The notes under the pieces were generated by a model. It did no database searches and was not told the origin of the DNA. It saw nothing but the letters and a program-made list of their open reading frames with translations. A stretch of DNA of 64,000 bases from Planctomycetota bacterium (GTDB taxonomy: Bacteria; Planctomycetota; Phycisphaerae; UBA1845; UTPLA1), in contig JAATGM010000047.1 of the NCBI GenBank assembly GCA_015654675.1, positions 1 to 64,000 of the forward strand. Direction: 5' to 3'. The first letter of the stretch is position 1, and each line of letters starts with the position of its first letter. Positions 16,139 through 25,245 of the stretch are shown here, piece by piece. The translations under genes and the position numbers were made by a program.

Positions 16139-19100
16139 GTGGTTAAGCTTCGGGTTTTGGCGGTAGCGGCAGGGCTCTTCGCATTTGCGAGCGTCTCCGC
16201 GTTCGGTCAGGTCGTCATCAACGAAATTCATTACAACCCTCCCGCGACGGCCGGAGCGGATGCCGAGTTCATCGAGCTCTATAACGCCGGCGCTTCCTCC
16301 GCCGACCTTACCGGCTGGACCATTTCCAACGGCGTGGTCTATTCATTCCCGAATGGCACGACCATTCCGGCCGGCGGATATCTGGTCATCGCGAAAAACC
16401 CGGCCCTGCTTCAGGCGGCCACCGGCTACAGCGGCGCGCTCACTTGGACGTCGGGCTCGCTCGACAATGGTGGCGAGACCGTATCGATTTCAAATGCGAC
16501 GCCGATCATCGTCGACACGGTTTCCTACGACGACGTAGCGCCCTGGCCGACAGCTCCGGACGGCAACGGCAAGTCGCTCGAACTGATTTCTCCGACGCTC
16601 GACAACAGTCTCGCGGCGTCGTGGGCAGCGTCGACGGGTAACAACGGAACGCCTGGCGCCCAGAACAGCGTCTTTGTTTCGGCACCGGTGATCGTCGCGC
16701 GCACACCGATTCCGCAGACAATGGTGCCGACTCTGACGAGCATTTCTGTGACCTTTGATCGCGTCGTTACAGGAGTCGCGGCTAACAAGGTAACAGTGAA
16801 CGGATCACCGGCGACGTCATTCTCCGGCAGTGGTGTCGGCCCTTACAACTTCAGCGGTTTTACCGCTCCGACGCCCGGCTCGGTGACGATCGCCGTTTCG
16901 GGGACGGGCATTCTGGATGGCTCGAACGTGCCGTTCGGCGGCGCGGCATGGACAACCGCAGTCGGAACCAACATCGTTATCAACGAGCTTAATTATCACC
17001 CCAACGAAGTAGTCTACCCGACACAGGACACCGAGTTCGTCGAGCTATACAACGCCGGCGCGAACAACGTAAGTCTGAGCGGCTGGCAGTTCACAAACGG
17101 AATTACCTACACATTCCCCAATGGAACCACGCTGAACGCCGGGGCCTACCTGGTCGTTGCGGTGAATCCAACGGCGCTGCAAGCCGCGACTGGTTATGCG
17201 GGCGCGTTGCAGTGGACCTCGGGAAATCTGTCCAATTCCGGTGAAAAAGTCGGGATCGCCGACGCGAGTTTGAATCAGATCGACCTTGTGGACTACGCCG
17301 ACTCAGGCGTATGGCCGACCGCCGCCGACGGTGACGGCCCGTCGCTCGAGCTGCGCAATCCGGGCTATCCGAACGAATACGGCGCGGCATGGGGCGCGTC
17401 CGTTCCCAACAACGGCACGCCCGGGGCACAGAACAGCATCTATCAGGCCTCGCTCGGCCCGATCATTTTTGGGACCAAGCATCTTCCGATCATTCCGGCC
17501 GCGAATCAGGCCATCTCGATTACGGCCACGGTCGTGGATGATTCGCCCAGCCCAACCGTAACGCTCTACTACCGGCAGGATCAGGATCCGACCATCGCGT
17601 ATTCATCCGTCGTCATGTTGGACGACGGGGCCCACGGCGACGGCGCCGCGGGAGATAAGGTATACGGCGCGACAGTTCCCGGACTGGCAGACGGCCAGCG
17701 TCTGGACTTCACGATTCGCGCTGACGACGGCACAAACGTTTCGGCGGCGCCTGCGGGAAATAACACGCTGACGGCGGGGCAGTACCCGACGCAGACCTAT
17801 CTGTGTAAGTTCTCCAGTGCCGCCTTGCCGAGCGATTTTCCGTCCTATCACCTGATTACAACGCAGCGCGTTCGAAACCTTCAGACGCCGGCCATTGAGG
17901 ACGAGTTTGACGGAACGTTTGTGCGTTGCGATACGGCTGGAAACTGCGAGAACTTCTACAACATCGGCGAGCACTATCGCGGATCGAGCAGTCTCAATCA
18001 GCTTCCGCACTCTTATCGAATCGATTTTTCGGATACCAAGGCGCTCGATTCAGAGCTGGGTTACAAAGTCACCAAGCTGAATCTGCTGTCGCAATCCATC
18101 CACAAGCAGTACCTCGGAATGCAATTCTTCCGGGAGGCGTTCGGCGGACAGATTCCGACTCCGCGCAGTCAGTTCGTTCGATTCAACACGAATCCGCTCA
18201 GTCAGGGCGGCGTTCAGGACTACGTTTATCACGATGTCGAAGTCCTCGATGGATCTTTCATCGAATCGCAGAAGGGCGATTTCACACCGCTCCGTTTCCC
18301 GGATCGATGCAGCACGAGCTCGGCTGTGTGTAACGGAACGCCGGACTGTCCGGTGGGCCAGACCTGCGTTGCAACCGACGACGGCAACCTCTACCGCGGA
18401 AGAAACGACGGGGCGCGGCTCAATTACAAGGGACCGGATAAGAACTCCTACCGCACAGATGCCAATGGCACGAACGGCTACCAGAAATACACCAACGAAA
18501 CCGAGGACAACTGGGTCGACCTGATCGCGCTCAGTTTCGCACTCGATCCGTCGACAACACCGGACGCGAGCTACGAGTCATCCCTCAATCCGATCATCGA
18601 TGAAGACGAATGGGCAAAGTGGTTTGCGATCCACATGCTGCTGGTCAATGAGGAAGGTGGCATCTATCGCGACACCGGCGACGACTACTTCCTGTACTTC
18701 CAGCGCTCCACCTCGCCCGGCGGCTACAACGCCAAGCTCCTTCCGTGGGACATGGATTCGACCCTGGGCGGTGGATACGACACGTACGACCAGGAGTCGA
18801 TCTGGCGCACAACGGTTGTGTGTCCGCAACGCTTCATTCGCTCAAACATGTACGCCGGCCGTTTCGTGAAGGCCATCTGCGACATGATGGGGAACGAATT
18901 CCTGCAGGCGACGATGAATGCCAAGATCGACGCGCTGCCGACGGCAGTTGCTGACGCGGCAAGGAAGACTCAGCTGAAGAACTGGGTCACGGCACGGCGC
19001 GCATTCGTTCAGAATGAGATCAAGACTCAGCTGACCATCGCAAACCTGCCGGCCAGCCCCTACACGAATGCCAATCCGGTCATCTCTCTCAATGGTCAGC

Positions 19101-22100
19101 TCAATCAGTGCGGGACGCGCTATGTGAAGGTCAACGGGCAGGATGCCGACGGCTACAGCGTCTATCTCGCCAGTTGGAACAAGCAGATCACGCTGACGCC
19201 GGGCTTGAACCACATCACCGTGCAGTGTCTCGATTACACCAACACCGAGATCAGCCGCGTCGACGCGACCGTGCTCTACGATCCGCCGGATTCGACACCG
19301 GGCATTCGCCTGACCATGCCGCAGCGGATGGTCAACACGAAGACGCTCACCCTGAAGGCGGAGTTGCTCGATTCCAGCGGCAACATCGACTGGCGCGTGT
19401 GGAACACGCTGGGCACTGTCTCAGCGACGCGCGTGTCCAATGGACAAGCTGTTCCGTTGACTGTGACGGTATTCGAGCGTCATACGGCAGGGGCCGGCGC
19501 CGGCGGTCCGCCGACAACCGATTCGATCCGCCTATACAACGGCGTTGGCAGCGTCTCGCTGACGCTGAACAACGGTGCGAGCGTCCCGGCCGGGGACCTC
19601 ATCATCACGGTTAATGCAAACAGCAAATCGGCGTCCAGACTTGTGACGGTCGTAGATGCCGCCGCTCCCGGAACCTTCCAGGATCTGTCTGGCGCCCTCT
19701 CGGGCGGCAATCTGATTTGGGAGCCGGCTGACGGCGTCATCCACTTGACCGGTCACGTCAATGTTCCGCCCGGGCAAACGCTGACGATCATGCCCGGAAC
19801 GCTGATCATGGTGGACTCGGGGCCCGATGGCGACGGCAACCGCATCGACTCAAACACCAGCACCATCAATGCGCAGGGTACGCGCACAAACCCAATCTAC
19901 TTCTTCCCGACAAACGGGCCGCCCGCCATGGTTCTGCCGCAGACAGGCAGCGAGGGCAGCGGCAACGGCCACAACAATCCGGCCTGCTGGGGTGGATTTG
20001 ATTTGATCGGCGCCGGATCGATGACGTGGTCCTACGTCTTCATGACCGGAACGGGCAACGGCGTCGTTTCGGGTCACCCGCGGCCGACGGTCATCCGGCT
20101 CGCGAATAATTATGCATTTACCGCGTCGGACTCGGTTCTTTGCGATTCGCCCGGCAAGATCATCTACGGCAACGGCAACGGCGTGTACACGATTCAGCGC
20201 TGTCTCTTCGCCCGTTGCGGTATCGGTGGCGAGTGGATCGGTTCCGGCTACACCCTGACGGTGGACGACACTTGGATGACGCGTATCGGCCGTGCGCCGA
20301 TCAACGCATCCAACCGCCTCGATGGCGACATCCTGCATATCGATCAGCCGTCGAATGCCCGCGTGCGGCGATGTATTCTGACCGACGGTGGCGACGACAT
20401 TATCGATCACAGCAGCGCCGCCACGCCGATCGTCGAAAACTCGATTCTTTACGACGCCAACGACAAGACGGTCAGCATCGGCGGCGGTGGTTCGATCACG
20501 ATGACGAACTGTCTCGTGTTCGAGGTTCCGGGAGGAATCCGCTGCGCCGGCGTGCCGGCCTATCTGACGCACGTCACGCTCGGGCCAAACACCAACGTGA
20601 ACGGGCAAGACACGGTCAATTCCGTCATGCAGCAGTGCATCTTCTGGCCGCTGGGTTCACCCACCTGCGCATCGGGCCAGATGAATTACTGCGACACCGC
20701 AAACGCCGCGAACCTTGGGTGCGGTACGGGCAATATTTCGGCCAATCCGAATTACGTGGATTCGAACTTTAGTCCGCCCGGCGATGTATTCGTCAATTTC
20801 GGGTTGCAGGCCGGTTCGCCCGCTCTCACCGCGGGCCCGAGCGGCAACCAGATCGGCTGGCTCGGGTTCCCGAATCCGTCCGGTTGTGTCAACAACTCGG
20901 ATTGCAACGACAGCAATCCTTGCACCACCGACACTTGCTCGAACGGCACCTGCAGCAACACCCCGATCGCGAACTGCTGCCAGGGCGCGGGAGATTGCAA
21001 CGACGGCGACCCCTGCACCGATGACGCCTGTTCGAACAACGTCTGTACGCACACGCCGGCCAACTGCAGCGACGGCAACGCTTGCACGACCGATTCGTGC
21101 TCGCCCGGCGTCGGTTGCCAGCACGTCGCGGTGAATTGCGACGACAACAATGCCTGCACGATCGACAGTTGCGACTCGGTCAACGGCTGCCAGCATACGC
21201 CGGTCGGCTGTCCGCAAGGTCAGTCCTGCAATCCCGCCAACGGCCAGTGCCAGACGGGACCGGTCACGGTGACATTCCAAAATGGATTCAACAGCTACAC
21301 CGGCACGGTCGACACCTACATCGACACGGCTTTGGGCTCGCAGGCCACTGTGTCGCCGGTCGTCGTCGATAGCAGTCCGGAAGAGCAGGTGCTCCTGCGG
21401 TTCGACAACATTTTCGGATCCGGCGCCGGTCAGATTCCGGCCGGGTCAACGATTTCGTCAGCGACTCTGACCATCTGGTCCGGGCCGAATACCAACGACG
21501 AAAGCGCCAATGCAGTCAACTTCCACCGTCTGCTCCATACCTGGAGCGACACCAGCGTCTGGGCCGCGTACGGCGCTTCGCCATGGAATGCCTCGGGCGG
21601 AATCCAGAACGACGGCGTGGATGCAGTCATCGCGCAGGCCGGCACCACGACGATCACCACGGTCGCCACGTCGGCCAATATCGACGTGACGTCGAGTCTC
21701 CAGGCCTGGGTGTCGAGTCCGACCAGTAACTTCGGTTGGGCGATTCTGCCGACCGGAACCGATGGGCTCCGGCTCGAATCCGCGGAATCCACCACATCGA
21801 GCAACTCGCGCCGGCCGAAGCTGTCGGTAACGTACGTGCCGCCGACATCAACCTGCACGACCGCGGCGGACTGCAACGACAACGACGCCTGCACGACCGA
21901 CGCGTGCAACGCCGGCTCGTGTTCGCACACGCCGATCACCTGCAACGACAACAACGCCTGCACGACCGATTCATGCAGCCCGGCATCGGGTTGCGTCTTT
22001 TCGCCCGTCGCGAACGGCACGGCCTGCAGCGACGGCAATGCCTGCAACGGGGCCGAGTCATGCCAGGGCGGCAACTGCACCCCGGGCACTCCGCTCAATT

Positions 22101-24250
22101 GCGACGACGGCCTGGCCTGCACGGTCGACAGTTGCAATTCGGGCAGCGGTTGCGTCCATACCGACAACTGTCCGTCCGGCAGCCTCTGTAATCACAGCAC
22201 CGGCAATTGCGATCAGCCGCCGGCCTTACCGATCGCCAACGGAGCCACCTGGAAGTACCTCAAGGGTACGGCCGAGCCGGCCCCCGGCGACCTGACCTCG
22301 TGGACGCACGTCGGCTATGACGACTCGTCGTGGTCGAGCGGTGCCAGCGGTTTCGGCTACGGCGACAACGATGACGCAACGGTATTGAGCGACATGCAAA
22401 ATACCTACGCCAGCGTTTACATTCGCAAGACCTTTACGGTCGCCAATCCCGCTGTGGTGACGCAGCTGACGCTGACCGTCGACTACGACGATGCGTACAT
22501 CGCCTATATCAACGGTGTCGAAGTCACCCGCAGCGCAAGCATGGGCGGTACGGCCGGCACACCGACGGCGTTCAACGCCTTGGCTCCGACCGGACACGAG
22601 GCATCGGGCGGCGACGCGGGATCGAGTCCGCAACCGCCCGAAGTGACCCATCCGTCGCCGAGCGTACTGGTGGCAGGCGTCAACGTGATCGCCATCCACG
22701 GACACAATCAGACGCTCGCAAGCAGCGACTTCTCGCTCATCCCATCGCTGACGGCTACCGTCGGCGGCTGCGTCAACGCGTCCGACTGCAACGACAACAA
22801 CGCCTGCACGACCGACGCCTGCAACGCCGGTTCGTGTACGCATACGCCGATCACGTGCAACGACAATAATTCGTGCACGACCGACACCTGCAACCCGGCA
22901 TCGGGCTGCGTTTACACGCCGGTGACGGATGGCACGGCGTGCGCCGACGGCAACGCCTGCAACGGCGCCGAGACTTGTCAGTCAGGCAATTGCTCGCCGG
23001 GTACGCCGCTCAATTGCGACGACGGCGACCCGTGCACCACCGACACATGCGACGGGCAGAACGGCTGCCAGCACGCTCCGATTCCGGGCTGCTGCCACAA
23101 CGCCGGCGAGTGCAACGACAACAGCGCCTGCACCACCGACAGTTGCGTGAATAACGTCTGCCAGCACGACCCGGTCAGTTGCGATGACGGCATCGCCTGT
23201 ACGACCGATTCGTGCGACTCGGTGAATGGTTGCCAGCATGCGAACACCTGCGCTCCGACGGTTGTCGCGATGGGTTCGCGCTATCTGGCGATCACGCCGC
23301 CGCCCGGCATTCCGTCGGTGGCATTGCGGATCGAGTCACCGTCCATGTCGTGCATGCCGATGTACGTGGACGCCAATGGCCATCTCTCGCCAACGCCGGT
23401 CTTCCGGTCGTCGGCGGCGTGGGGCACGGTACACGTTGGCGATCGCGCCATCGTCCCGTCGACCCCCTACGACGTGCGAGCCGACGTTCGCACGCAATCC
23501 GATCCTGTAAACCTCTCAGGCACGGCCACCGCGTCCACCTGGGCGTGGGGCGACGCCAACAACGCCGGCGGAGTCGATGTCTTTGACATCGTCTGCGTCC
23601 TCGATGGCTTCCAGTCCACGTTCGGCGGCTGCTCGATCTACGGCGACGACCTTCGCGGGAACGTTCCCGATCAGGGCGTCGATGTGTTCGACATTGTCGC
23701 CGTGCTCGATGCCTTCCAGGGCACGCCGTATCCCGATTCGACTCCGTGCGGATCGAGTCTGCTCCTCGCGCCTCCGGCCGCGACGACTCCGGCTGTGATC
23801 ACGCTGACGCCGCGAACGCGCAGTGTTGCCCCCGGCGGATCGGTCGTGGTGGATATGTTCGTGAGCGGAGCTCCGATGCTGCGGGCCTATCAGCTCGCCG
23901 CAGACGTCCGCGGCGGGTTGACTGTCGAGGCCATCAGTGTCGACGCGGCTCGCGCCGACAACGCCTTCGCCAACGCCGACGCGCGCAGCGCGTTCGACAC
24001 GTCGCGGGCTCGCATGGCCAACGCCCTGACCCAGGGTTGGAGCGATTGTTCCAATAGGCACTATCTAGGCACGATGACGCTGCGGGCCACCGGCGATGCC
24101 ACCGGCACGCTCAGCATCGGGCTCAAGTCCGCTGGGCAAACGATTCTCATCGACGCTGACCACGCGGCCGCCGCGTTCACGGTGACCGGAGCGAAGGTCT
24201 CCGTGATCCGAACCGTCGGCATCAGTGGAGCCGGTGTTCAGCCGGGCTGA
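16139..24250 (+). CDS. Giant secreted multidomain protein: lamin-tail, CotH kinase-like, beta-helix, CTDC, DNRLRE, dockerin and cohesin-like
   Basis: This is a 2703-residue exported protein. GTG 16139 is chosen because GAAAGGGG precedes it by about 6 bases and a signal peptide follows (VKLRVLAVAAGLFAFASVSA). In order: lamin-tail domain (LTD) about 26-178; Ig-like domain; second LTD about 278-431; CotH kinase-like domain about 567-940 with its LLPWDMDSTLG motif near 868-878; right-handed beta-helix about 1185-1568; Cys-rich CTDC repeats (1582-1704, 1904-2026, 2211-2371); DNRLRE domain about 1709-1901; jelly-roll-like 'WKYLKGT' module about 2031-2209; dockerin-like pair (GVDVFDIV twice) about 2473-2541; cohesin-like end about 2551-2701. 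CotH proteins are kinase-fold proteins that phosphorylate secreted proteins; activity here is untested. It overlaps the next gene by one base and heads the cluster. Confidence 0.85.
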   Translation: MVKLRVLAVAAGLFAFASVSAFGQVVINEIHYNPPATAGADAEFIELYNAGASSADLTGWTISNGVVYSFPNGTTIPAGGYLVIAKNPALLQAATGYSGALTWTSGSLDNGGETVSISNATPIIVDTVSYDDVAPWPTAPDGNGKSLELISPTLDNSLAASWAASTGNNGTPGAQNSVFVSAPVIVARTPIPQTMVPTLTSISVTFDRVVTGVAANKVTVNGSPATSFSGSGVGPYNFSGFTAPTPGSVTIAVSGTGILDGSNVPFGGAAWTTAVGTNIVINELNYHPNEVVYPTQDTEFVELYNAGANNVSLSGWQFTNGITYTFPNGTTLNAGAYLVVAVNPTALQAATGYAGALQWTSGNLSNSGEKVGIADASLNQIDLVDYADSGVWPTAADGDGPSLELRNPGYPNEYGAAWGASVPNNGTPGAQNSIYQASLGPIIFGTKHLPIIPAANQAISITATVVDDSPSPTVTLYYRQDQDPTIAYSSVVMLDDGAHGDGAAGDKVYGATVPGLADGQRLDFTIRADDGTNVSAAPAGNNTLTAGQYPTQTYLCKFSSAALPSDFPSYHLITTQRVRNLQTPAIEDEFDGTFVRCDTAGNCENFYNIGEHYRGSSSLNQLPHSYRIDFSDTKALDSELGYKVTKLNLLSQSIHKQYLGMQFFREAFGGQIPTPRSQFVRFNTNPLSQGGVQDYVYHDVEVLDGSFIESQKGDFTPLRFPDRCSTSSAVCNGTPDCPVGQTCVATDDGNLYRGRNDGARLNYKGPDKNSYRTDANGTNGYQKYTNETEDNWVDLIALSFALDPSTTPDASYESSLNPIIDEDEWAKWFAIHMLLVNEEGGIYRDTGDDYFLYFQRSTSPGGYNAKLLPWDMDSTLGGGYDTYDQESIWRTTVVCPQRFIRSNMYAGRFVKAICDMMGNEFLQATMNAKIDALPTAVADAARKTQLKNWVTARRAFVQNEIKTQLTIANLPASPYTNANPVISLNGQLNQCGTRYVKVNGQDADGYSVYLASWNKQITLTPGLNHITVQCLDYTNTEISRVDATVLYDPPDSTPGIRLTMPQRMVNTKTLTLKAELLDSSGNIDWRVWNTLGTVSATRVSNGQAVPLTVTVFERHTAGAGAGGPPTTDSIRLYNGVGSVSLTLNNGASVPAGDLIITVNANSKSASRLVTVVDAAAPGTFQDLSGALSGGNLIWEPADGVIHLTGHVNVPPGQTLTIMPGTLIMVDSGPDGDGNRIDSNTSTINAQGTRTNPIYFFPTNGPPAMVLPQTGSEGSGNGHNNPACWGGFDLIGAGSMTWSYVFMTGTGNGVVSGHPRPTVIRLANNYAFTASDSVLCDSPGKIIYGNGNGVYTIQRCLFARCGIGGEWIGSGYTLTVDDTWMTRIGRAPINASNRLDGDILHIDQPSNARVRRCILTDGGDDIIDHSSAATPIVENSILYDANDKTVSIGGGGSITMTNCLVFEVPGGIRCAGVPAYLTHVTLGPNTNVNGQDTVNSVMQQCIFWPLGSPTCASGQMNYCDTANAANLGCGTGNISANPNYVDSNFSPPGDVFVNFGLQAGSPALTAGPSGNQIGWLGFPNPSGCVNNSDCNDSNPCTTDTCSNGTCSNTPIANCCQGAGDCNDGDPCTDDACSNNVCTHTPANCSDGNACTTDSCSPGVGCQHVAVNCDDNNACTIDSCDSVNGCQHTPVGCPQGQSCNPANGQCQTGPVTVTFQNGFNSYTGTVDTYIDTALGSQATVSPVVVDSSPEEQVLLRFDNIFGSGAGQIPAGSTISSATLTIWSGPNTNDESANAVNFHRLLHTWSDTSVWAAYGASPWNASGGIQNDGVDAVIAQAGTTTITTVATSANIDVTSSLQAWVSSPTSNFGWAILPTGTDGLRLESAESTTSSNSRRPKLSVTYVPPTSTCTTAADCNDNDACTTDACNAGSCSHTPITCNDNNACTTDSCSPASGCVFSPVANGTACSDGNACNGAESCQGGNCTPGTPLNCDDGLACTVDSCNSGSGCVHTDNCPSGSLCNHSTGNCDQPPALPIANGATWKYLKGTAEPAPGDLTSWTHVGYDDSSWSSGASGFGYGDNDDATVLSDMQNTYASVYIRKTFTVANPAVVTQLTLTVDYDDAYIAYINGVEVTRSASMGGTAGTPTAFNALAPTGHEASGGDAGSSPQPPEVTHPSPSVLVAGVNVIAIHGHNQTLASSDFSLIPSLTATVGGCVNASDCNDNNACTTDACNAGSCTHTPITCNDNNSCTTDTCNPASGCVYTPVTDGTACADGNACNGAETCQSGNCSPGTPLNCDDGDPCTTDTCDGQNGCQHAPIPGCCHNAGECNDNSACTTDSCVNNVCQHDPVSCDDGIACTTDSCDSVNGCQHANTCAPTVVAMGSRYLAITPPPGIPSVALRIESPSMSCMPMYVDANGHLSPTPVFRSSAAWGTVHVGDRAIVPSTPYDVRADVRTQSDPVNLSGTATASTWAWGDANNAGGVDVFDIVCVLDGFQSTFGGCSIYGDDLRGNVPDQGVDVFDIVAVLDAFQGTPYPDSTPCGSSLLLAPPAATTPAVITLTPRTRSVAPGGSVVVDMFVSGAPMLRAYQLAADVRGGLTVEAISVDAARADNAFANADARSAFDTSRARMANALTQGWSDCSNRHYLGTMTLRATGDATGTLSIGLKSAGQTILIDADHAAAAFTVTGAKVSVIRTVGISGAGVQPG

Positions 24251-25245
24251 TGCGGCTTGCGAAAGAGGGTTTAGAGTTGCAAAGGGGAAGAAGCACAATC
24301 TGGTGGGTGGTATCGGCCGCGTCGGCGTTGAGCTGGTGCGCGCTGGCCTCCGCCCATCCCGGCATTCATCACGACATCGAGCGTGTCTCGGCCTCCCTTC
24401 AGAAAGAGCCGGGCAACGCCGAATTGTTGATGGAGCGCGGCTACTACTACCGGCTCGCCGGCCAGCTCAAGGAGTCACTGGCCGACCTCGACCAGGCCGA
24501 GAAACTCGCCCCGAGCAATCTCGATATTGTGGGCCAGCGCGGCATGACATTGGCCGCGATCGGCCGCGGCGAGGATGCCGAGGCCGAGTTGACCCGTTTC
24601 ATCAATTCCGGACGCGGCAGTGCTGCCGTCCTTGCCGATCGTGCCCGCATTCGCGCCAAGTCCGGGCGCGCGGATGCCGCCATCGAAGACTACTCGGCGG
24701 CCCTGAAACTCGGACCCGACGTGGATCTCTATATCGAGCGCTGCTCGGTTCAGGAGATCGAAGGCCGATTGAGCCACGCCGCTGCCGGACTTCGCGAGGG
24801 AATCAATGAGCTTGGTGGGGCGATCGTTCTGCGCGAGCGATTGGTCGAAATCGAAGTTCGCCGGAAGAGGTACGACGCCGCACTGAAGGTCATCGATGAC
24901 CAGCTTGCGGTCGCTCCGGTGAAATCAGAATGGTATCTGCGGCGAGGCAACGTGCTGGCAGCGGCCGGTCGCGATGCCGATGCCCGCGCCGATTGGAAGC
25001 GCGCGTTGGACGAGGCAAATCGCGTACTCGAGACGCGGCCGACGGCGACGCATCTGATTTCGCGGGCCCGCGCCAACCTCGCGTTGGGCTACTCACAACA
25101 GGCATTGTCGGATGCCCGGCTGGCGGTGCAGCGCTCACCACGCTTCGCCGAAGCGCGGGCATTATTGGAACAGATTGAATCGAAGACGTCGGGGGCAACG
25201 TTTTCCCATACGGGGACGGAAGGATTGAAGAATGACAGCCGGTAA
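24250..25245 (+). CDS. Exported TPR-repeat protein
   Basis: The 331-residue protein has an N-terminal membrane or signal segment (TIWWVVSAASALSWCALASA) after a basic start. About seven TPR-like units follow, such as AELLMERGYYYRLAGQLKES and LADLDQAEKLAPSN, and SEWYLRRGNVLAAAGRDADA near the end. TPR proteins act as protein-protein docking surfaces. Its start codon overlaps the stop of the preceding giant gene (TGATG), and its end overlaps the next giant gene by 14 bases, so the three genes must be made together. It may assist export or assembly of its giant neighbours, which is inferred from context only. A tail of about 20 residues after the last repeat is polar and disordered. Confidence 0.85.
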   Translation: MRLAKEGLELQRGRSTIWWVVSAASALSWCALASAHPGIHHDIERVSASLQKEPGNAELLMERGYYYRLAGQLKESLADLDQAEKLAPSNLDIVGQRGMTLAAIGRGEDAEAELTRFINSGRGSAAVLADRARIRAKSGRADAAIEDYSAALKLGPDVDLYIERCSVQEIEGRLSHAAAGLREGINELGGAIVLRERLVEIEVRRKRYDAALKVIDDQLAVAPVKSEWYLRRGNVLAAAGRDADARADWKRALDEANRVLETRPTATHLISRARANLALGYSQQALSDARLAVQRSPRFAEARALLEQIESKTSGATFSHTGTEGLKNDSR

